A stretch of 64,000 nucleotides of DNA. Origin: Mycobacterium sp. ITM-2016-00318 (GTDB taxonomy: Bacteria; Actinomycetota; Actinomycetes; Mycobacteriales; Mycobacteriaceae). Shown piece after piece: positions 35,568-43,519 of the stretch; the stretch's first letter is position 1, and the number at the start of each line of letters is the position of its first letter. The stretch spans positions 4,650,001 through 4,714,000 of the forward strand of contig NZ_CP134400.1 in assembly GCF_002968285.2 (NCBI RefSeq), in the 5' to 3' direction. The position numbers and the translations under genes were made by a program. Under the pieces are notes generated by a model that did not search any database, was not told the DNA's origin, and was given only the letters and a program-made list of their open reading frames with translations.

Positions 35568-36422
35568 ATGGTGATTGGCCGCGCCGAGCAGAGCGTGGCC
35601 GCTCCGGTGGGCCAGAATGTCGCTGTGCGCAAGCTGGTGATCGGGGTGATATCGGCGGTGACCGCGGTGGTGGTCGGAGGGGTCGGCGTCGACTTCGGCG
35701 CGGCGATCTACGCCGAATATCGCCTGGCCAGGGCGGTTCGCAGCGCGGCAGAACTCAACTTCGACCCGTGGGTCGGCATCATCGGCTTCCCGTTCATCTC
35801 CCAGGCCGCCGGCAGGCATTACAGCCAGATCGAAATTCGTGCCAATGGCGTAGATCACCCCGTCGGGGGCGAAGTCTCCTACGAGGCGACCTTGTATTCG
35901 GTCGACGTTCCGGCCGACTCGTGGCTCATCGATGCGGATTCCGAACTTCCGGTGGCCGAGGTCGAAAGCCGGGTCATCATCGACTCCACCCATCTCGGTC
36001 GCTTCATGGGCATCCCCGACCTGCTGGTGGAGGCGCCGCCCAAGGAGACGAACAACCCCACCGGCGGCACTACCGAATCGGGTATCTCGGGCAGTAAGGG
36101 GCTGGTCTTCACGGGTACACCGAGAGCAGCCGACTACGACGAGAGAGTGAGCATTTCGGTGGATCTGTCCGTCGCGGGACCCGACCGAACGACCCTGGTG
36201 TTCACCCCGACGGGGGTCCTCACCGGCGCGGGCACCGCCGATCAGGAGGTGCCCGAGGACAAGGCCGCGGCCGTGTTGGCCGCGTTCAGATCCATGATGC
36301 CCGGGCTCGAGCTGCCGTTCGGGCTCGCCCCGACGAGCGAGGGAGTCCGCGGGTCCGACGTCATCATCGAAGGCATCGCCAAGGGAGTAACCGTCTCGCT
36401 GAATGAGTTCACACAGTCATGA
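35568..36422 (+). CDS. lmeA: LmeA-like DUF2993 envelope lipid-binding protein
   Basis: About 284 residues with an N-terminal membrane/signal segment (VIGVISAVTAVVVGGVGV) and a DUF2993 domain: NFDPWVGIIGFPFISQAAG, YSQIEIRANGV, VSYEATLY and a C-terminal ...AKGVTVSLNEF. LmeA (Rv0817c position) binds phospholipid and supports mannan elongation of lipomannan/lipoarabinomannan at the membrane. The start may instead be a GTG at 35625, immediately before the hydrophobic segment; neither has a good ribosome-binding site. Overlaps thiX by four bases. Confidence 0.85.
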   Translation: MVIGRAEQSVAAPVGQNVAVRKLVIGVISAVTAVVVGGVGVDFGAAIYAEYRLARAVRSAAELNFDPWVGIIGFPFISQAAGRHYSQIEIRANGVDHPVGGEVSYEATLYSVDVPADSWLIDADSELPVAEVESRVIIDSTHLGRFMGIPDLLVEAPPKETNNPTGGTTESGISGSKGLVFTGTPRAADYDERVSISVDLSVAGPDRTTLVFTPTGVLTGAGTADQEVPEDKAAAVLAAFRSMMPGLELPFGLAPTSEGVRGSDVIIEGIAKGVTVSLNEFTQS

Positions 36423-36850
36423 GCCCGTCGATTGCCATTGTGATCGTCGTCCTGATCGCGGCGTTCGGGATCGCCTACGTCATCAACAGGCTGATCGCCC
36501 TGCGCGCCGGCCTGATGAAGGAGACAGCGAACGCAGCGGAATCGGAGTCGGTCGACACCTCCGGGCTCGGCCTTTCGCCGACCGGTCCGACGATCGTGCA
36601 CTTCAGCGCGGTGTGGTGCGGGCCGTGCTCGGGTGTACGAAAAGTCGTCGACCAGGTCTGCGCCGAGCTGCCCGCCGTGTCGCATGTGGAGATCGACATG
36701 GACGCCGATCCCGAGGCGGCGCGCCGCCTTTCGGTGCTGTCTTTGCCGACGACATTCATCTTCGACGCCGACGGCCGAAGGCGATACCGGGCCTCCGGCG
36801 TCCCGACTGCCGCTGACCTGCGGTCCGCGCTCGAACCGCTGTTGGCTTGA
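36419..36850 (+). CDS. thiX: Membrane-anchored thioredoxin-like protein ThiX
   Basis: A 143-residue protein with one N-terminal membrane helix (about 5-25) and a thioredoxin fold carrying the redox motif Trp66-Cys-Gly-Pro-Cys70 and the cis-Pro in SLPTTF. It matches the Rv0816c position. The ATG overlaps the lmeA stop, so the two are coupled. Topology of the fold (inside or outside) is not decided by sequence alone. It precedes the cysteine-leader operon. Confidence 0.92.
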   Translation: MSPSIAIVIVVLIAAFGIAYVINRLIALRAGLMKETANAAESESVDTSGLGLSPTGPTIVHFSAVWCGPCSGVRKVVDQVCAELPAVSHVEIDMDADPEAARRLSVLSLPTTFIFDADGRRRYRASGVPTAADLRSALEPLLA

Positions 36851-36866
36851 TCACCATGTCATTGGG

Positions 36867-36872
36867 TAAGCT
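36867..36872 (+). promoter_or_regulatory. -10 element of the poly-Cys leader transcript
   Basis: TAAGCT fits the mycobacterial TANNNT -10 consensus and ends seven bases before the GTG of the leader peptide, so transcription should start at or next to that GTG. Confidence 0.55.
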
Positions 36873-36879
36873 GTCCCGC

Positions 36880-36972
36880 GTGTCCGCCCGCCTCCAGGTG
36901 ATGCTCACCAAGCGCCGCGCAGTCGACCTGTGCCGCATTGCGGGTTCCTGCTGTTGTTGTTGTAGCTGCTGA
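36880..36972 (+). CDS. Leaderless poly-cysteine leader peptide
   Basis: The 30-residue peptide reads MSARLQVMLTKRRAVDLCRI and then AGSCCCCCSC with a TGA. Five consecutive Cys codons plus one more close the frame. An ATG 24 bases upstream is in frame, but the -10 element would then lie inside the gene, so the leaderless GTG is preferred. It precedes the DUF4395-cysA2-sseC sulfur operon. The arrangement matches the cysteine-responsive leader I recall being described upstream of the same operon in M. smegmatis. The peptide acts through its translation, not as a product. Confidence 0.85.
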   Translation: MSARLQVMLTKRRAVDLCRIAGSCCCCCSC

Positions 36973-37054
36973 GCGCAGCTGCGCGGTCTCGCGCGCTTCG
37001 CTCGGAGCAGCCCTGATGTGGCCTGCTCGCAACCAGCCGTATCCAACAACAGGA
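36946..37054 (+). promoter_or_regulatory. Cysteine attenuator: Cys codons complementary to the next ribosome-binding site
   Basis: CTGTTGTTG within the Cys codons (36951-36959) is the exact complement of CAACAACAG (37044-37052) directly in front of AGGAG of the DUF4395 gene; TCCTG at 36946-36950 can extend pairing to the AGGA. Ribosomes paused on Cys codons would free the downstream site. GC-rich DNA in between can fold further. Confidence 0.6.
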
Positions 37055-37065
37055 GTGTGACTTCC

Positions 37066-37548
37066 ATGACATCCGAACTGCGATCGCCCGCGACGAACGC
37101 AACCGTCGACCATGTCGACGTCCGCGGGCCCCGCTTCGCCGCATGGGTCACCACCGCGGTCCTCGTCGCGACGCTGCTGGTGTCCAGCGTCAGCCTCACC
37201 GCCGCCGCGGTGATCCTGGGCGGACAGGCAGTGGTCTTCGCGATCGGCGCGCTCAGCGGGCCCCGCAAGCACCCGTACGGCCTGCTCTTCGCCAAGCTCG
37301 TCGCTCCCCGGCTCGCCCCGGTCACCGAGAAGGAGCCGGTACCGCCGCTGAAGTTCGCGCAGCTCGTCGGCTTCGTCTTCGCCGTCTTCGGCACCGCCGG
37401 GTTCGCGACGGGGCTGAGCACACTCGGACTGATCGCCACCGGGTTGGCATTGGTCGCCGCATTCCTCAACGCCGCCTTCGCCATCTGCCTCGGCTGTCAG
37501 CTCCACCCCCTGATCGCGCGTCTGCGTCGATCGCGGGTTCCCGCGTAA
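37066..37548 (+). CDS. DUF4395 membrane protein of the sulfur operon
   Basis: The 160-residue protein has four predicted helices, a conserved GPRKHPYGLLFAKLVAPRL loop after helix 2 and a C-terminal CLGCQLHPLIARLRR with a Cys-x-x-Cys. DUF4395 proteins often lie beside rhodaneses and may help sulfur compound transport or redox; function is not established. AGGAG is ten bases before the ATG, and this region is complementary to the poly-Cys codons. First gene after the leader peptide. Confidence 0.8.
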   Translation: MTSELRSPATNATVDHVDVRGPRFAAWVTTAVLVATLLVSSVSLTAAAVILGGQAVVFAIGALSGPRKHPYGLLFAKLVAPRLAPVTEKEPVPPLKFAQLVGFVFAVFGTAGFATGLSTLGLIATGLALVAAFLNAAFAICLGCQLHPLIARLRRSRVPA

Positions 37549-37583
37549 TAGGCACGAATCAAGCAATCGAAAGGATTTCCTTC

Positions 37584-38417
37584 ATGGCTCGCTCCGATGT
37601 CCTGGTCACCACCGACTGGGCCGAGAGCAATCTCGACGCACCGAACACCGTCTTCGTCGAGGTCGACGAAGACACCTCCGCCTACGAGGGCGGCCACATC
37701 GCGGGCGCGGTCCGGCTCGACTGGAAGACCGAGCTCCAGGATCAGGTCAAGCGCGACTTCGTCGACGCCCAGCAGTTCTCGAAGCTGCTCTCGGACAAGG
37801 GCATCAGCAACGACGACACCGTGATCCTCTACGGCGGCAACAACAACTGGTTCGCCGCATACGCGTACTGGTACTTCAAGCTGTACGGCCACGAAAACGT
37901 CAAGCTCCTCGACGGCGGACGCAAGAAGTGGGAACTCGACGGCCGCCCCCTGGTCTCCGAGGTGCCCGACCGCCCGTCGACCTCGTACACCGCCAAGGCG
38001 CCCGACAACAGCATTCGGGCATTCCGCGACGAGGTCATCGCGGCGATCAACGAGAAGAACCTCGTCGACGTGCGCTCGCCCGACGAGTTCTCCGGCAAGA
38101 TCCTCGCTCCCGCGCATCTGCCGCAGGAGCAGAGCCAGCGGCCGGGCCACATCCCCGGCGCGATCAACGTGCCGTGGAGCAAGGCGGCCAACGAGGACGG
38201 CACGTTCAAGTCGGACGACGCCCTCGCCAAGCTCTACGCCGAAGCCGGTCTGGACGGTGAGAAGGAGACCATCGCGTACTGCCGCATCGGTGAGCGCTCG
38301 TCGCACACGTGGTTCGTGCTGCAGGAACTGTTGGGACACAAGAACGTAAAGAACTACGACGGCAGTTGGACGGAATACGGCTCCCTTGTGGGTGCCCCGA
38401 TTGAGTTGGGAAGTTGA
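37584..38417 (+). CDS. cysA2: Thiosulfate sulfurtransferase CysA2 (rhodanese)
   Basis: A 277-residue two-domain rhodanese. The C-terminal domain has the active-site Cys233 in YCRIGERSSHTW; the N-terminal domain is the inactive structural copy. It transfers sulfane sulfur from thiosulfate. The family is a well-known secreted/cytosolic mycobacterial protein, Rv0815c. AAGGA upstream supports the ATG. One base separates its stop from sseC, and it is 35 bp after the DUF4395 gene, so all are in one transcript under the cysteine leader. Confidence 0.95.
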   Translation: MARSDVLVTTDWAESNLDAPNTVFVEVDEDTSAYEGGHIAGAVRLDWKTELQDQVKRDFVDAQQFSKLLSDKGISNDDTVILYGGNNNWFAAYAYWYFKLYGHENVKLLDGGRKKWELDGRPLVSEVPDRPSTSYTAKAPDNSIRAFRDEVIAAINEKNLVDVRSPDEFSGKILAPAHLPQEQSQRPGHIPGAINVPWSKAANEDGTFKSDDALAKLYAEAGLDGEKETIAYCRIGERSSHTWFVLQELLGHKNVKNYDGSWTEYGSLVGAPIELGS

Positions 38418-38418
38418 T

Positions 38419-38721
38419 ATGTGCTCTGCACCGAAGCAAGGACAGACGCTGCCTGCAGGCGTCGACCTGGAGAAGGAAACGGTGATCACCGGTCGCGTCG
38501 TCGACGGTGCCGGCCAGTCCGTCGGCGGCGCGTTCGTGCGCCTGCTCGACGCGTCTGACGAGTTCACCGCCGAGGTCGTCGCGTCGGCCACCGGCGACTT
38601 CCGGTTCTTCGCCGCGCCAGGCACCTGGACGCTGCGCGCACTATCCCCCGCGGGCAACGGCGACGCCAGCGTTGCACCGTCGGGCGCAGGAATCCACGAG
38701 GTCGACGTCAAGGTCGCGTAG
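38419..38721 (+). CDS. sseC: SseC (DUF1416) sulfur-metabolism protein
   Basis: A 100-residue protein with Met-Cys-Ser at its start, then TVITGRVVDGAGQSVGGAFVRL and FRFFAAPGTWTLRALSP, an Ig-like beta-sandwich pattern (DUF1416). It always follows cysA2 in mycobacteria and has been named for sulfur metabolism, though its biochemical role is not known. The Cys2 could carry persulfide; this is speculation. A strong stem-loop follows about 60 bp downstream. Confidence 0.88.
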   Translation: MCSAPKQGQTLPAGVDLEKETVITGRVVDGAGQSVGGAFVRLLDASDEFTAEVVASATGDFRFFAAPGTWTLRALSPAGNGDASVAPSGAGIHEVDVKVA

Positions 38722-38779
38722 CGACGAAGGCGGCGTGGGCCCACGCGCCAGCTGGGGAGCACGAGCCGACGTGGGGGCA

Positions 38780-38819
38780 CTCCCCTCGCAAGCTGGGGGC
38801 CCACCCGCTTGCGGGGGAG
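38780..38819 (+). terminator. GC-rich stem-loop after the sulfur operon
   Basis: CTCCCCTCGCAAGC (38780-38793) pairs with GCTTGCGGGGGAG (38807-38819) with one bulge around a 13-base loop. It lies between sseC and the next promoter. Similar GC-rich inverted repeats are dispersed in mycobacterial intergenic DNA, so it may be both terminator and repeat. Confidence 0.5.
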
Positions 38820-38881
38820 AGCTGCGCCATCAACCGCGCCTAGGCGGCAGAAGGCCGCGGTCGCGGACTAGACTTGCGACC

Positions 38882-38980
38882 GTGGTGTTGTTCTACGAAC
38901 TGCTGCTCGTGGCCTGCGTGGTGGTCATCACGTGGTTCGCGCTGTATGCGCTGTACCGGCTCATCACCGACGAATCGTGA
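38882..38980 (+). CDS. 32-residue single-helix membrane protein (leaderless)
   Basis: The frame reads [20 protein letters not shown] then [12 protein letters not shown]: essentially one membrane helix with a short charged C-terminus. TAGACT seven bases before the GTG gives a leaderless promoter. Its TGA overlaps the GTG of the nitrobindin gene (GTGA), so it is translationally coupled and its reading probably controls or accompanies nitrobindin synthesis. The same spacing and coupling make a chance frame unlikely. Function unknown. Confidence 0.65.
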   Translation: MVLFYELLLVACVVVITWFALYALYRLITDES

Positions 38981-39633
38981 CTTCCGACAAGAGTCCCCTG
39001 CCCGACGGGTCGGGCGACCGGGCGGTTGCCGCCGCCGCAGAACGGGCCAAGACGACGGCCGCGCGCAACATCCCGGTGTTCACCGATCTGCCTGCGCCCG
39101 CCGATACCGCGAACCTGCGCAAAGGCGCCAATCTGAACGATGCGCTGCTTGCGCTGCTGCCGCTGGTCGGTGTGTGGCGCGGCGAGGGCGAGGGCCGAGG
39201 CGCGCAGGGCGACTACAGATTCGGACAGCAGATCGTGGTGTCACACGACGGCGGTGACTATCTGATCTGGGAAGCGCGGTCCTGGCGGCTGACCGAGTCC
39301 GGCGAGTTCGAGAAGACCGGCCTGCGGGAGTCGGGTTTCTGGCGCTTCGTCGACGACCCGAACGACGCGAACGAGTCGCAGGCGATCGAACTGCTGCTGG
39401 CGCACTCCCAGGGCTACGTCGAACTCTTCTACGGCAGGCCACTGAACCAGTCGTCGTGGGAACTGGCCACAGATGCATTGGCACGCAGCAAATCCGGCAT
39501 GCTGGTCGGTGGAGCGAAACGGTTGTACGGCATTGTCGAGGGGGGCGATTTGGCTTACGTGGAGGAACGCGTCGACGCCGACGGCGGGCTGGTTCCGCAT
39601 CTGTCGGCCAGGCTGACGAGGTTCGTCGGCTGA
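38977..39633 (+). CDS. Nitrobindin-type haem beta-barrel protein
   Basis: The 218-residue protein has the FABP-like/THAP4 nitrobindin pattern: [31 protein letters not shown] and a C-terminal segment ending in [10 protein letters not shown] with the His that serves as haem ligand. Nitrobindins bind ferric haem in a ten-stranded barrel and isomerise or scavenge peroxynitrite and NO. M. tuberculosis Rv0813c occupies the same place. GTG start coupled to the small membrane-protein gene; overlaps the next lipoprotein gene by one base. Confidence 0.88.
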   Translation: MTSDKSPLPDGSGDRAVAAAAERAKTTAARNIPVFTDLPAPADTANLRKGANLNDALLALLPLVGVWRGEGEGRGAQGDYRFGQQIVVSHDGGDYLIWEARSWRLTESGEFEKTGLRESGFWRFVDDPNDANESQAIELLLAHSQGYVELFYGRPLNQSSWELATDALARSKSGMLVGGAKRLYGIVEGGDLAYVEERVDADGGLVPHLSARLTRFVG

Positions 39634-39896
39634 TGCGCGCAGTGCGGTTCGCGGCGGTTGTCGCCGCAGCAGTCGTCATCGCGGGCTGCTCGTCAAACGA
39701 GGCCCCGTCAGAGGAGTCGTCGACGCAGTCGCCCGCCCTGAACGGTCACGGCGGCTACGCGAGTTGCCTCCGCGAACACGGTGTCTCGGCTCCGCCGGGA
39801 CCCGTCACGGGACCGCCCCAAGGGACCGACGAGTCCACCTGGAAGAAGGCCGAGCAGGCGTGCGCTTCGCTCGCGCCAGGCCCCGACGCGCCCTAG
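39633..39896 (+). CDS. Small lipoprotein
   Basis: An 87-residue precursor with a lipoprotein signal (VVIAGCSS, Cys near residue 19), then a short exported domain with CLREHGVSAPPGP and KKAEQACASLAPGP; its two Cys may pair. I do not recognise a family beyond small mycobacterial lipoproteins. The ATG overlaps the nitrobindin stop by one base, so it belongs to that operon, and its end overlaps the convergent solute-binding protein gene by four bases. Confidence 0.75.
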   Translation: MRAVRFAAVVAAAVVIAGCSSNEAPSEESSTQSPALNGHGGYASCLREHGVSAPPGPVTGPPQGTDESTWKKAEQACASLAPGPDAP

Positions 39897-40744
39897 CGAA
39901 GTAGCGGCGCCTTGCCCGCCTCGGCCAGCCACGTGGTCTGCAGCGCGGCCAGCGTGCCGTCATCGCGAAGGGCGTCGACCACCGATGAGACGCAGCGGGT
40001 CAGCGAGCTGTCTTTGTTCAGCACGATCCCGAATTGCTCGACATCGTCTCCGCCTGCGGGCAATTGGCCGACCATGACGCCGTCGCTCAGTTCGTTGGCC
40101 ACTGCGAACGCAGTCGGCAGATCCGCGACTAGCGCGTCGATCTCGCCGCTGCTCAACGCCATCTTCGCGTCGACGTTGGTGCTGTAGACAGATACCGGGC
40201 TGACGCCGTTCACCGAGGTCGCCGCCGAGTAGCTGGTCGTTCCGACTTGCACACCGAGCCGTAGTGGTTTGAGCGCAGCCACGCTGCGCGCCGCCGCAGC
40301 CGGCGACGACTTGCGTGTGACGACGGCTTGCGTCACGTCGAAATACGGCGCCGAGAAATCGACGGCCGCCCTGCGCTGGTCGGTGATGGAGAATTCCGAC
40401 AGGCTCGCGTCGAACTCCTTGCCACCCGGCGCCAGAGCCGCGTTGAACGGCACCCGTACCCACCGCACGTCGTCGCGCTGATAACCGAGCCCGGCCGCGA
40501 CGGCATAGGCGACGGCGGATTCGAAGCCCTCGCCGTTCTCCGGGTTGTCGCCCATGTACCAGGGCGGATAGACGGGCTGGTCGGTGGCGACGGTGAAGAC
40601 GCCCCTGTACATCGTGTCCAGCGAATCCCTCGTGCACTGCGACAGGCCCGCCGCAATGGGCGGCCCGGCCGTCGGGGCGCAGCCGACAAGCGCAGCGGCC
40701 AGCAGCGGAACGAACCGCCCCGGCGAACGCATGCGGGGCATCAT
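39893..40744 (-). CDS. Family 3 extracellular solute-binding lipoprotein
   Basis: The 283-residue precursor has lipobox LVGC and the SBP_bac_3 pattern: TVATDQPVYPPWYM, GFESAVAYAVAAGLG, a DASLSEFSITDQRR stretch (the family's substrate-binding SxxxxTxxR) and DALVADLPTAFAVA. Such proteins bind polar amino acids or related compounds for an ABC importer. No permease or ATPase gene is adjacent, so it may serve a distant transporter or act as a sensor. The SDR gene upstream is on the same strand but separated by 18 bp. Confidence 0.85.
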   Translation of the reverse strand: MMPRMRSPGRFVPLLAAALVGCAPTAGPPIAAGLSQCTRDSLDTMYRGVFTVATDQPVYPPWYMGDNPENGEGFESAVAYAVAAGLGYQRDDVRWVRVPFNAALAPGGKEFDASLSEFSITDQRRAAVDFSAPYFDVTQAVVTRKSSPAAAARSVAALKPLRLGVQVGTTSYSAATSVNGVSPVSVYSTNVDAKMALSSGEIDALVADLPTAFAVANELSDGVMVGQLPAGGDDVEQFGIVLNKDSSLTRCVSSVVDALRDDGTLAALQTTWLAEAGKAPLLR

Positions 40745-40762
40745 CGCACGCGCCGCCCCGGC

Positions 40763-41554
40763 TCAGCGCTTATCGCGCTGACCCTCTGCGACCTTCGCGG
40801 TCACCTTGTCCGCGCCGATGCGTCGCGTCAGACCCGCTGCAAGCTCGGGTGCCAGGCCCGCGAACATCGACACGGCCCGCACGGTCAGCGGCGCGACGTC
40901 GATCTCGCCGCGGTTCTTCTCGATTGCGGTGACGACAGCGTGCGCCACCTCTTCCGGGGAGCTGGTACCTGTGCCCGGCGGGAGATCCACCTTGGCGTCG
41001 GCGAACATGCCCGCCTCGCGGACCATTCCTGGAAACACCACCGATACCCCGACACCTGCCTCGCGTAGGTCGGCCCGTAGTGAGGCGGCGAACCCGCGCA
41101 GGCCGTACTTGGTTGCGCTGTAGACGGAGGTGCCGGTCATCGCGGCCTTTCCGAGAAGGGACGACATGAACAGCAGGTGGCCGCCGCCGTTGGCGGCCAT
41201 CCGCGGCGCGAGTTCGTGGGCGAGCACCATCGGTGCGCGCAGGTTCACATCGAGCGCGCGGTCGATTTCTTTCACGGTGAACGAATCGAGCGTGCCCGAT
41301 GCGGGCAGCGCGGCATTGGCGATCAGGATGTCGACGTCGCCGGCTTCCTGCGCGAGACGGACGACGTCATCTGGCGCGGACAGGTCGACGGTGAGCGGCC
41401 GTGCCTTGAACTCGGTCGCCAGTTGCTCGAGCAGGTCGCCGCGCCGCCCGGTCACGATCAGCTTCCCGCCGCGGTCTGCGACCGCTTGTGCAATTGCGTG
41501 CCCGATACCGCCGGTGGCGCCAGTCAGTAGCACGTTCGACCCGGAGATTCGCAT
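40763..41554 (-). CDS. Short-chain dehydrogenase/reductase
   Basis: A 263-residue classical SDR: cofactor motif TGATGGIG, NAAxP-type LIANAALPASG, catalytic Ser in MSSLLG and YSATK (Tyr-x-x-x-Lys). The C-terminal part has a Leu/Ala-rich helix pair seen in fatty acyl reductase-like SDRs of mycobacteria. Substrate unknown. The ATG MRISG start was chosen at the beginning of the fold. A 325-bp region upstream contains a 13-bp GC stem-loop in its probable 5' leader. Confidence 0.88.
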   Translation of the reverse strand: MRISGSNVLLTGATGGIGHAIAQAVADRGGKLIVTGRRGDLLEQLATEFKARPLTVDLSAPDDVVRLAQEAGDVDILIANAALPASGTLDSFTVKEIDRALDVNLRAPMVLAHELAPRMAANGGGHLLFMSSLLGKAAMTGTSVYSATKYGLRGFAASLRADLREAGVGVSVVFPGMVREAGMFADAKVDLPPGTGTSSPEEVAHAVVTAIEKNRGEIDVAPLTVRAVSMFAGLAPELAAGLTRRIGADKVTAKVAEGQRDKR

Positions 41555-41603
41555 GGGTTTGAGGCCTCGATCCGATAGGGGTCTTCCGACCCTGGAAATG
41601 GTG

Positions 41604-41656
41604 CGGCCCCCGAGCCGCTGTTCCTGGTTGGACAAAACCGAGGGGCTCGGGGGCCG
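41604..41656. promoter_or_regulatory. 13-bp perfect stem-loop in the SDR leader region
   Basis: CGGCCCCCGAGCC (41604-41616) pairs perfectly with GGCTCGGGGGCCG (41644-41656) around a 27-base loop that contains a smaller GGTT/AACC hairpin. It lies in the 325 bp between the divergent SDR and methyltransferase genes, which contain no other gene. It could be a leader structure or terminator; I could not match it to a known riboswitch. Confidence 0.45.
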
Positions 41657-41879
41657 GGTGACTGCGGGGAATTCGCCGGCGCGCGCAGGTGACTCCCCTG
41701 GCGCTGCTAGCTCGCAGCCACCTCACATGTCCATAAGTCAATCAATTTCTCGGACCACCTCCTTCCCTGTGTACGGCCGAAGTTACCACTCACCCAAAGC
41801 TGCTGCTAGGAAATTATTTCCAGAGCGAACAAGCCGCGTCACCTATGATCAACGCTCCGGTCTGAGGGGAGCGAAACCC

Positions 41880-42560
41880 ATGGCGATGGCGCCGTTCGAC
41901 GAGATCACCGCGATCTATACGTCGTTTCACGCATGGACGTACGAGACCATCGTCGCGCCTGCGGTCTATGAGTCCCGGCACGTGATCGACGAGCGGTTTC
42001 TGCCGCACCTTCCCCAGGGCGCCCGCGTCCTGGACGTCGGTTGCGGCGGCGCCAAGTTCACCAAGTACATCGCCGATCAGCGGCAGGACATCCAGCTCGT
42101 CGGTATCGACCTGTCCAAGCCGCAGATCGCGCGCGCCACAAAGCTGATGAGCGGATACGGCGACCGCGTCCGGTTCGAAATCGGCGATGCGACACAGCTG
42201 GCCTTCCCTGACGCCTCCTTCGACGGCGTGCTCAGCTACGGCTCCATCAAGCACTGGACGTCGCAGCATGCCGGGCTGGCGGAGTGCATCCGCGTGCTCA
42301 GACCCGGCGGGCCGCTTCTGGTCACCGATGCCGATCGCAGCGCGACCTTCGAAGACTCCGAGAACCTCGTCGCGAACTACACGACCCCGCGCTTCCTCGG
42401 CGGGCCCAACCTCGCGTTCTTTCGCACCTGGATCGCGGGGCGGTCGCTCGACCTCGACGACGCCCGCGACCTCGCGAGCCGCATCGACCTCGTCGACAAA
42501 GACGTCTCGCGCATCGAAGGCCTGCCGCTGCTGATGCTGTCGGGCCGCAAGCCCGAGTAG
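41880..42560 (+). CDS. Class I SAM-dependent methyltransferase
   Basis: A 226-residue methyltransferase with motif I VLDVGCGGAKF, acidic loop GIDLSKPQIA, motif II GDATQLAFPDASFD and motif III RVLRPGGPLLV. The substrate cannot be told; similar mycobacterial enzymes methylate small molecules or lipids. GGGGAG eight bases before the ATG, and TATGAT (41844-41849) upstream as a probable -10. A much longer open frame upstream is only chance reading through non-coding DNA. Divergent from the SDR. Confidence 0.88.
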   Translation: MAMAPFDEITAIYTSFHAWTYETIVAPAVYESRHVIDERFLPHLPQGARVLDVGCGGAKFTKYIADQRQDIQLVGIDLSKPQIARATKLMSGYGDRVRFEIGDATQLAFPDASFDGVLSYGSIKHWTSQHAGLAECIRVLRPGGPLLVTDADRSATFEDSENLVANYTTPRFLGGPNLAFFRTWIAGRSLDLDDARDLASRIDLVDKDVSRIEGLPLLMLSGRKPE

Positions 42561-42566
42561 GGGCGC

Positions 42567-43454
42567 TCAGCGATCGCTGACGATGGCGGCGTCGACGAGC
42601 TCGGCGAATTCGGCCGCTATCGGCGACGGCCGCAGCGGCTTGCCGTCCAGGGTGTGCACCCGCGCCGCCAGAGTGATGCTCGAGACCAGCCAAACGCCTT
42701 GCGCGGCATAAAGATCGGCGGGCCGCAACGCCCGGTAGTCGCAGTCGTACCCCTTGTTGCGCGCGACCTCGAACAACGCCTGCTGCGTGGTGCCGCGCAG
42801 AATCGGATACCAAGGTGGCGGGGTGAAGAGACAAGGACGTCCGGCCTCCCCCTCCCCGTAGGTGGCGATGACCACCGTCGAACGCGGCCCCTCGAGCACG
42901 TTGCCCTCAGGGCTGACGAAGACGACGTCGCCTGCGCCCTGTCGCTCGGCGTGCCGCAGGGCCGCCATGTTCACCGCGTACGACAGCGTCTTGGCGCCTG
43001 CGAGCAGCCAGGGCATGTCGGCGGCGCCTTGCGACGGCAGGCTGCGCTGCAGCGTCACGGCCGCGGTGCCGTTGGCGCGGACGGTGGCGACCCTGTCGGC
43101 CAGCGCGCCGATCATGGCGTAGGCCGTCGGTTCCGAGCCGCTCTCGCGGCCGCGGCTGTAGATCAGCCGCAACACACCCTCGGCGCCGCCCATCTCCGTC
43201 CAGCGGGCAGTGGCGGCCGCCACTGCGGCACGCCAACGCACCAGTTCCGGTTCGGGCAGATCCATCAGCCGCGCCGACTGCGTCAACCGACCGAGGTGAG
43301 CTTCGAGCAGACACGGCCGTCCGTCACGCACCAACAGCGACTCGAAGATGCCGTCGCCGCGCACCGCGGCCAGGTCGTCGGCGTGCAGCAGCGGTGTCCG
43401 AGGGTCGTGGCACTGCCCGTCGAGCGTGACCACAACCCCCGGTTCGCTCGCCAT
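42567..43454 (-). CDS. Class IV aminotransferase / aminodeoxychorismate lyase-like
   Basis: A 295-residue fold-type IV PLP enzyme: GDGIFESLLV, an Arg-rich LRLIYSRGRESG, the Schiff-base Lys in AGAKTLSYAVNM and the cofactor loop VFVSPEGNVLEGPRS. Members include aminodeoxychorismate lyase (4-aminobenzoate for folate) and branched-chain or D-amino acid aminotransferases; M. tuberculosis Rv0812 at this position has been linked to PABA synthesis. The ATG (MASEPG) is preferred over a TTG six bases upstream. Convergent with the methyltransferase, divergent from the YgfZ-like gene. Confidence 0.88.
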   Translation of the reverse strand: MASEPGVVVTLDGQCHDPRTPLLHADDLAAVRGDGIFESLLVRDGRPCLLEAHLGRLTQSARLMDLPEPELVRWRAAVAAATARWTEMGGAEGVLRLIYSRGRESGSEPTAYAMIGALADRVATVRANGTAAVTLQRSLPSQGAADMPWLLAGAKTLSYAVNMAALRHAERQGAGDVVFVSPEGNVLEGPRSTVVIATYGEGEAGRPCLFTPPPWYPILRGTTQQALFEVARNKGYDCDYRALRPADLYAAQGVWLVSSITLAARVHTLDGKPLRPSPIAAEFAELVDAAIVSDR

Positions 43455-43519
43455 GGCCAAGAAGCGTAGCGCCAGCCGACGAGCGCTTGGCCAGGAGCAT
43501 CGAACGTACGATTGGAACC

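Noticed and set aside
37143..37583. An N-terminal extension of cysA2 reaching into the DUF4395 gene.
   Set aside because: It is the wrong frame of DUF4395; cysA2 begins at the ATG with AAGGA.
41130..41879. A 250-codon extension in front of the methyltransferase.
   Set aside because: It is antisense to the SDR gene and non-coding DNA; the true start has GGGGAG and a -10 upstream.
41555..41879. A cobalamin, magnesium or other known riboswitch in front of the SDR gene.
   Set aside because: None of the conserved core sequences I know could be found; only the stem-loop is real.
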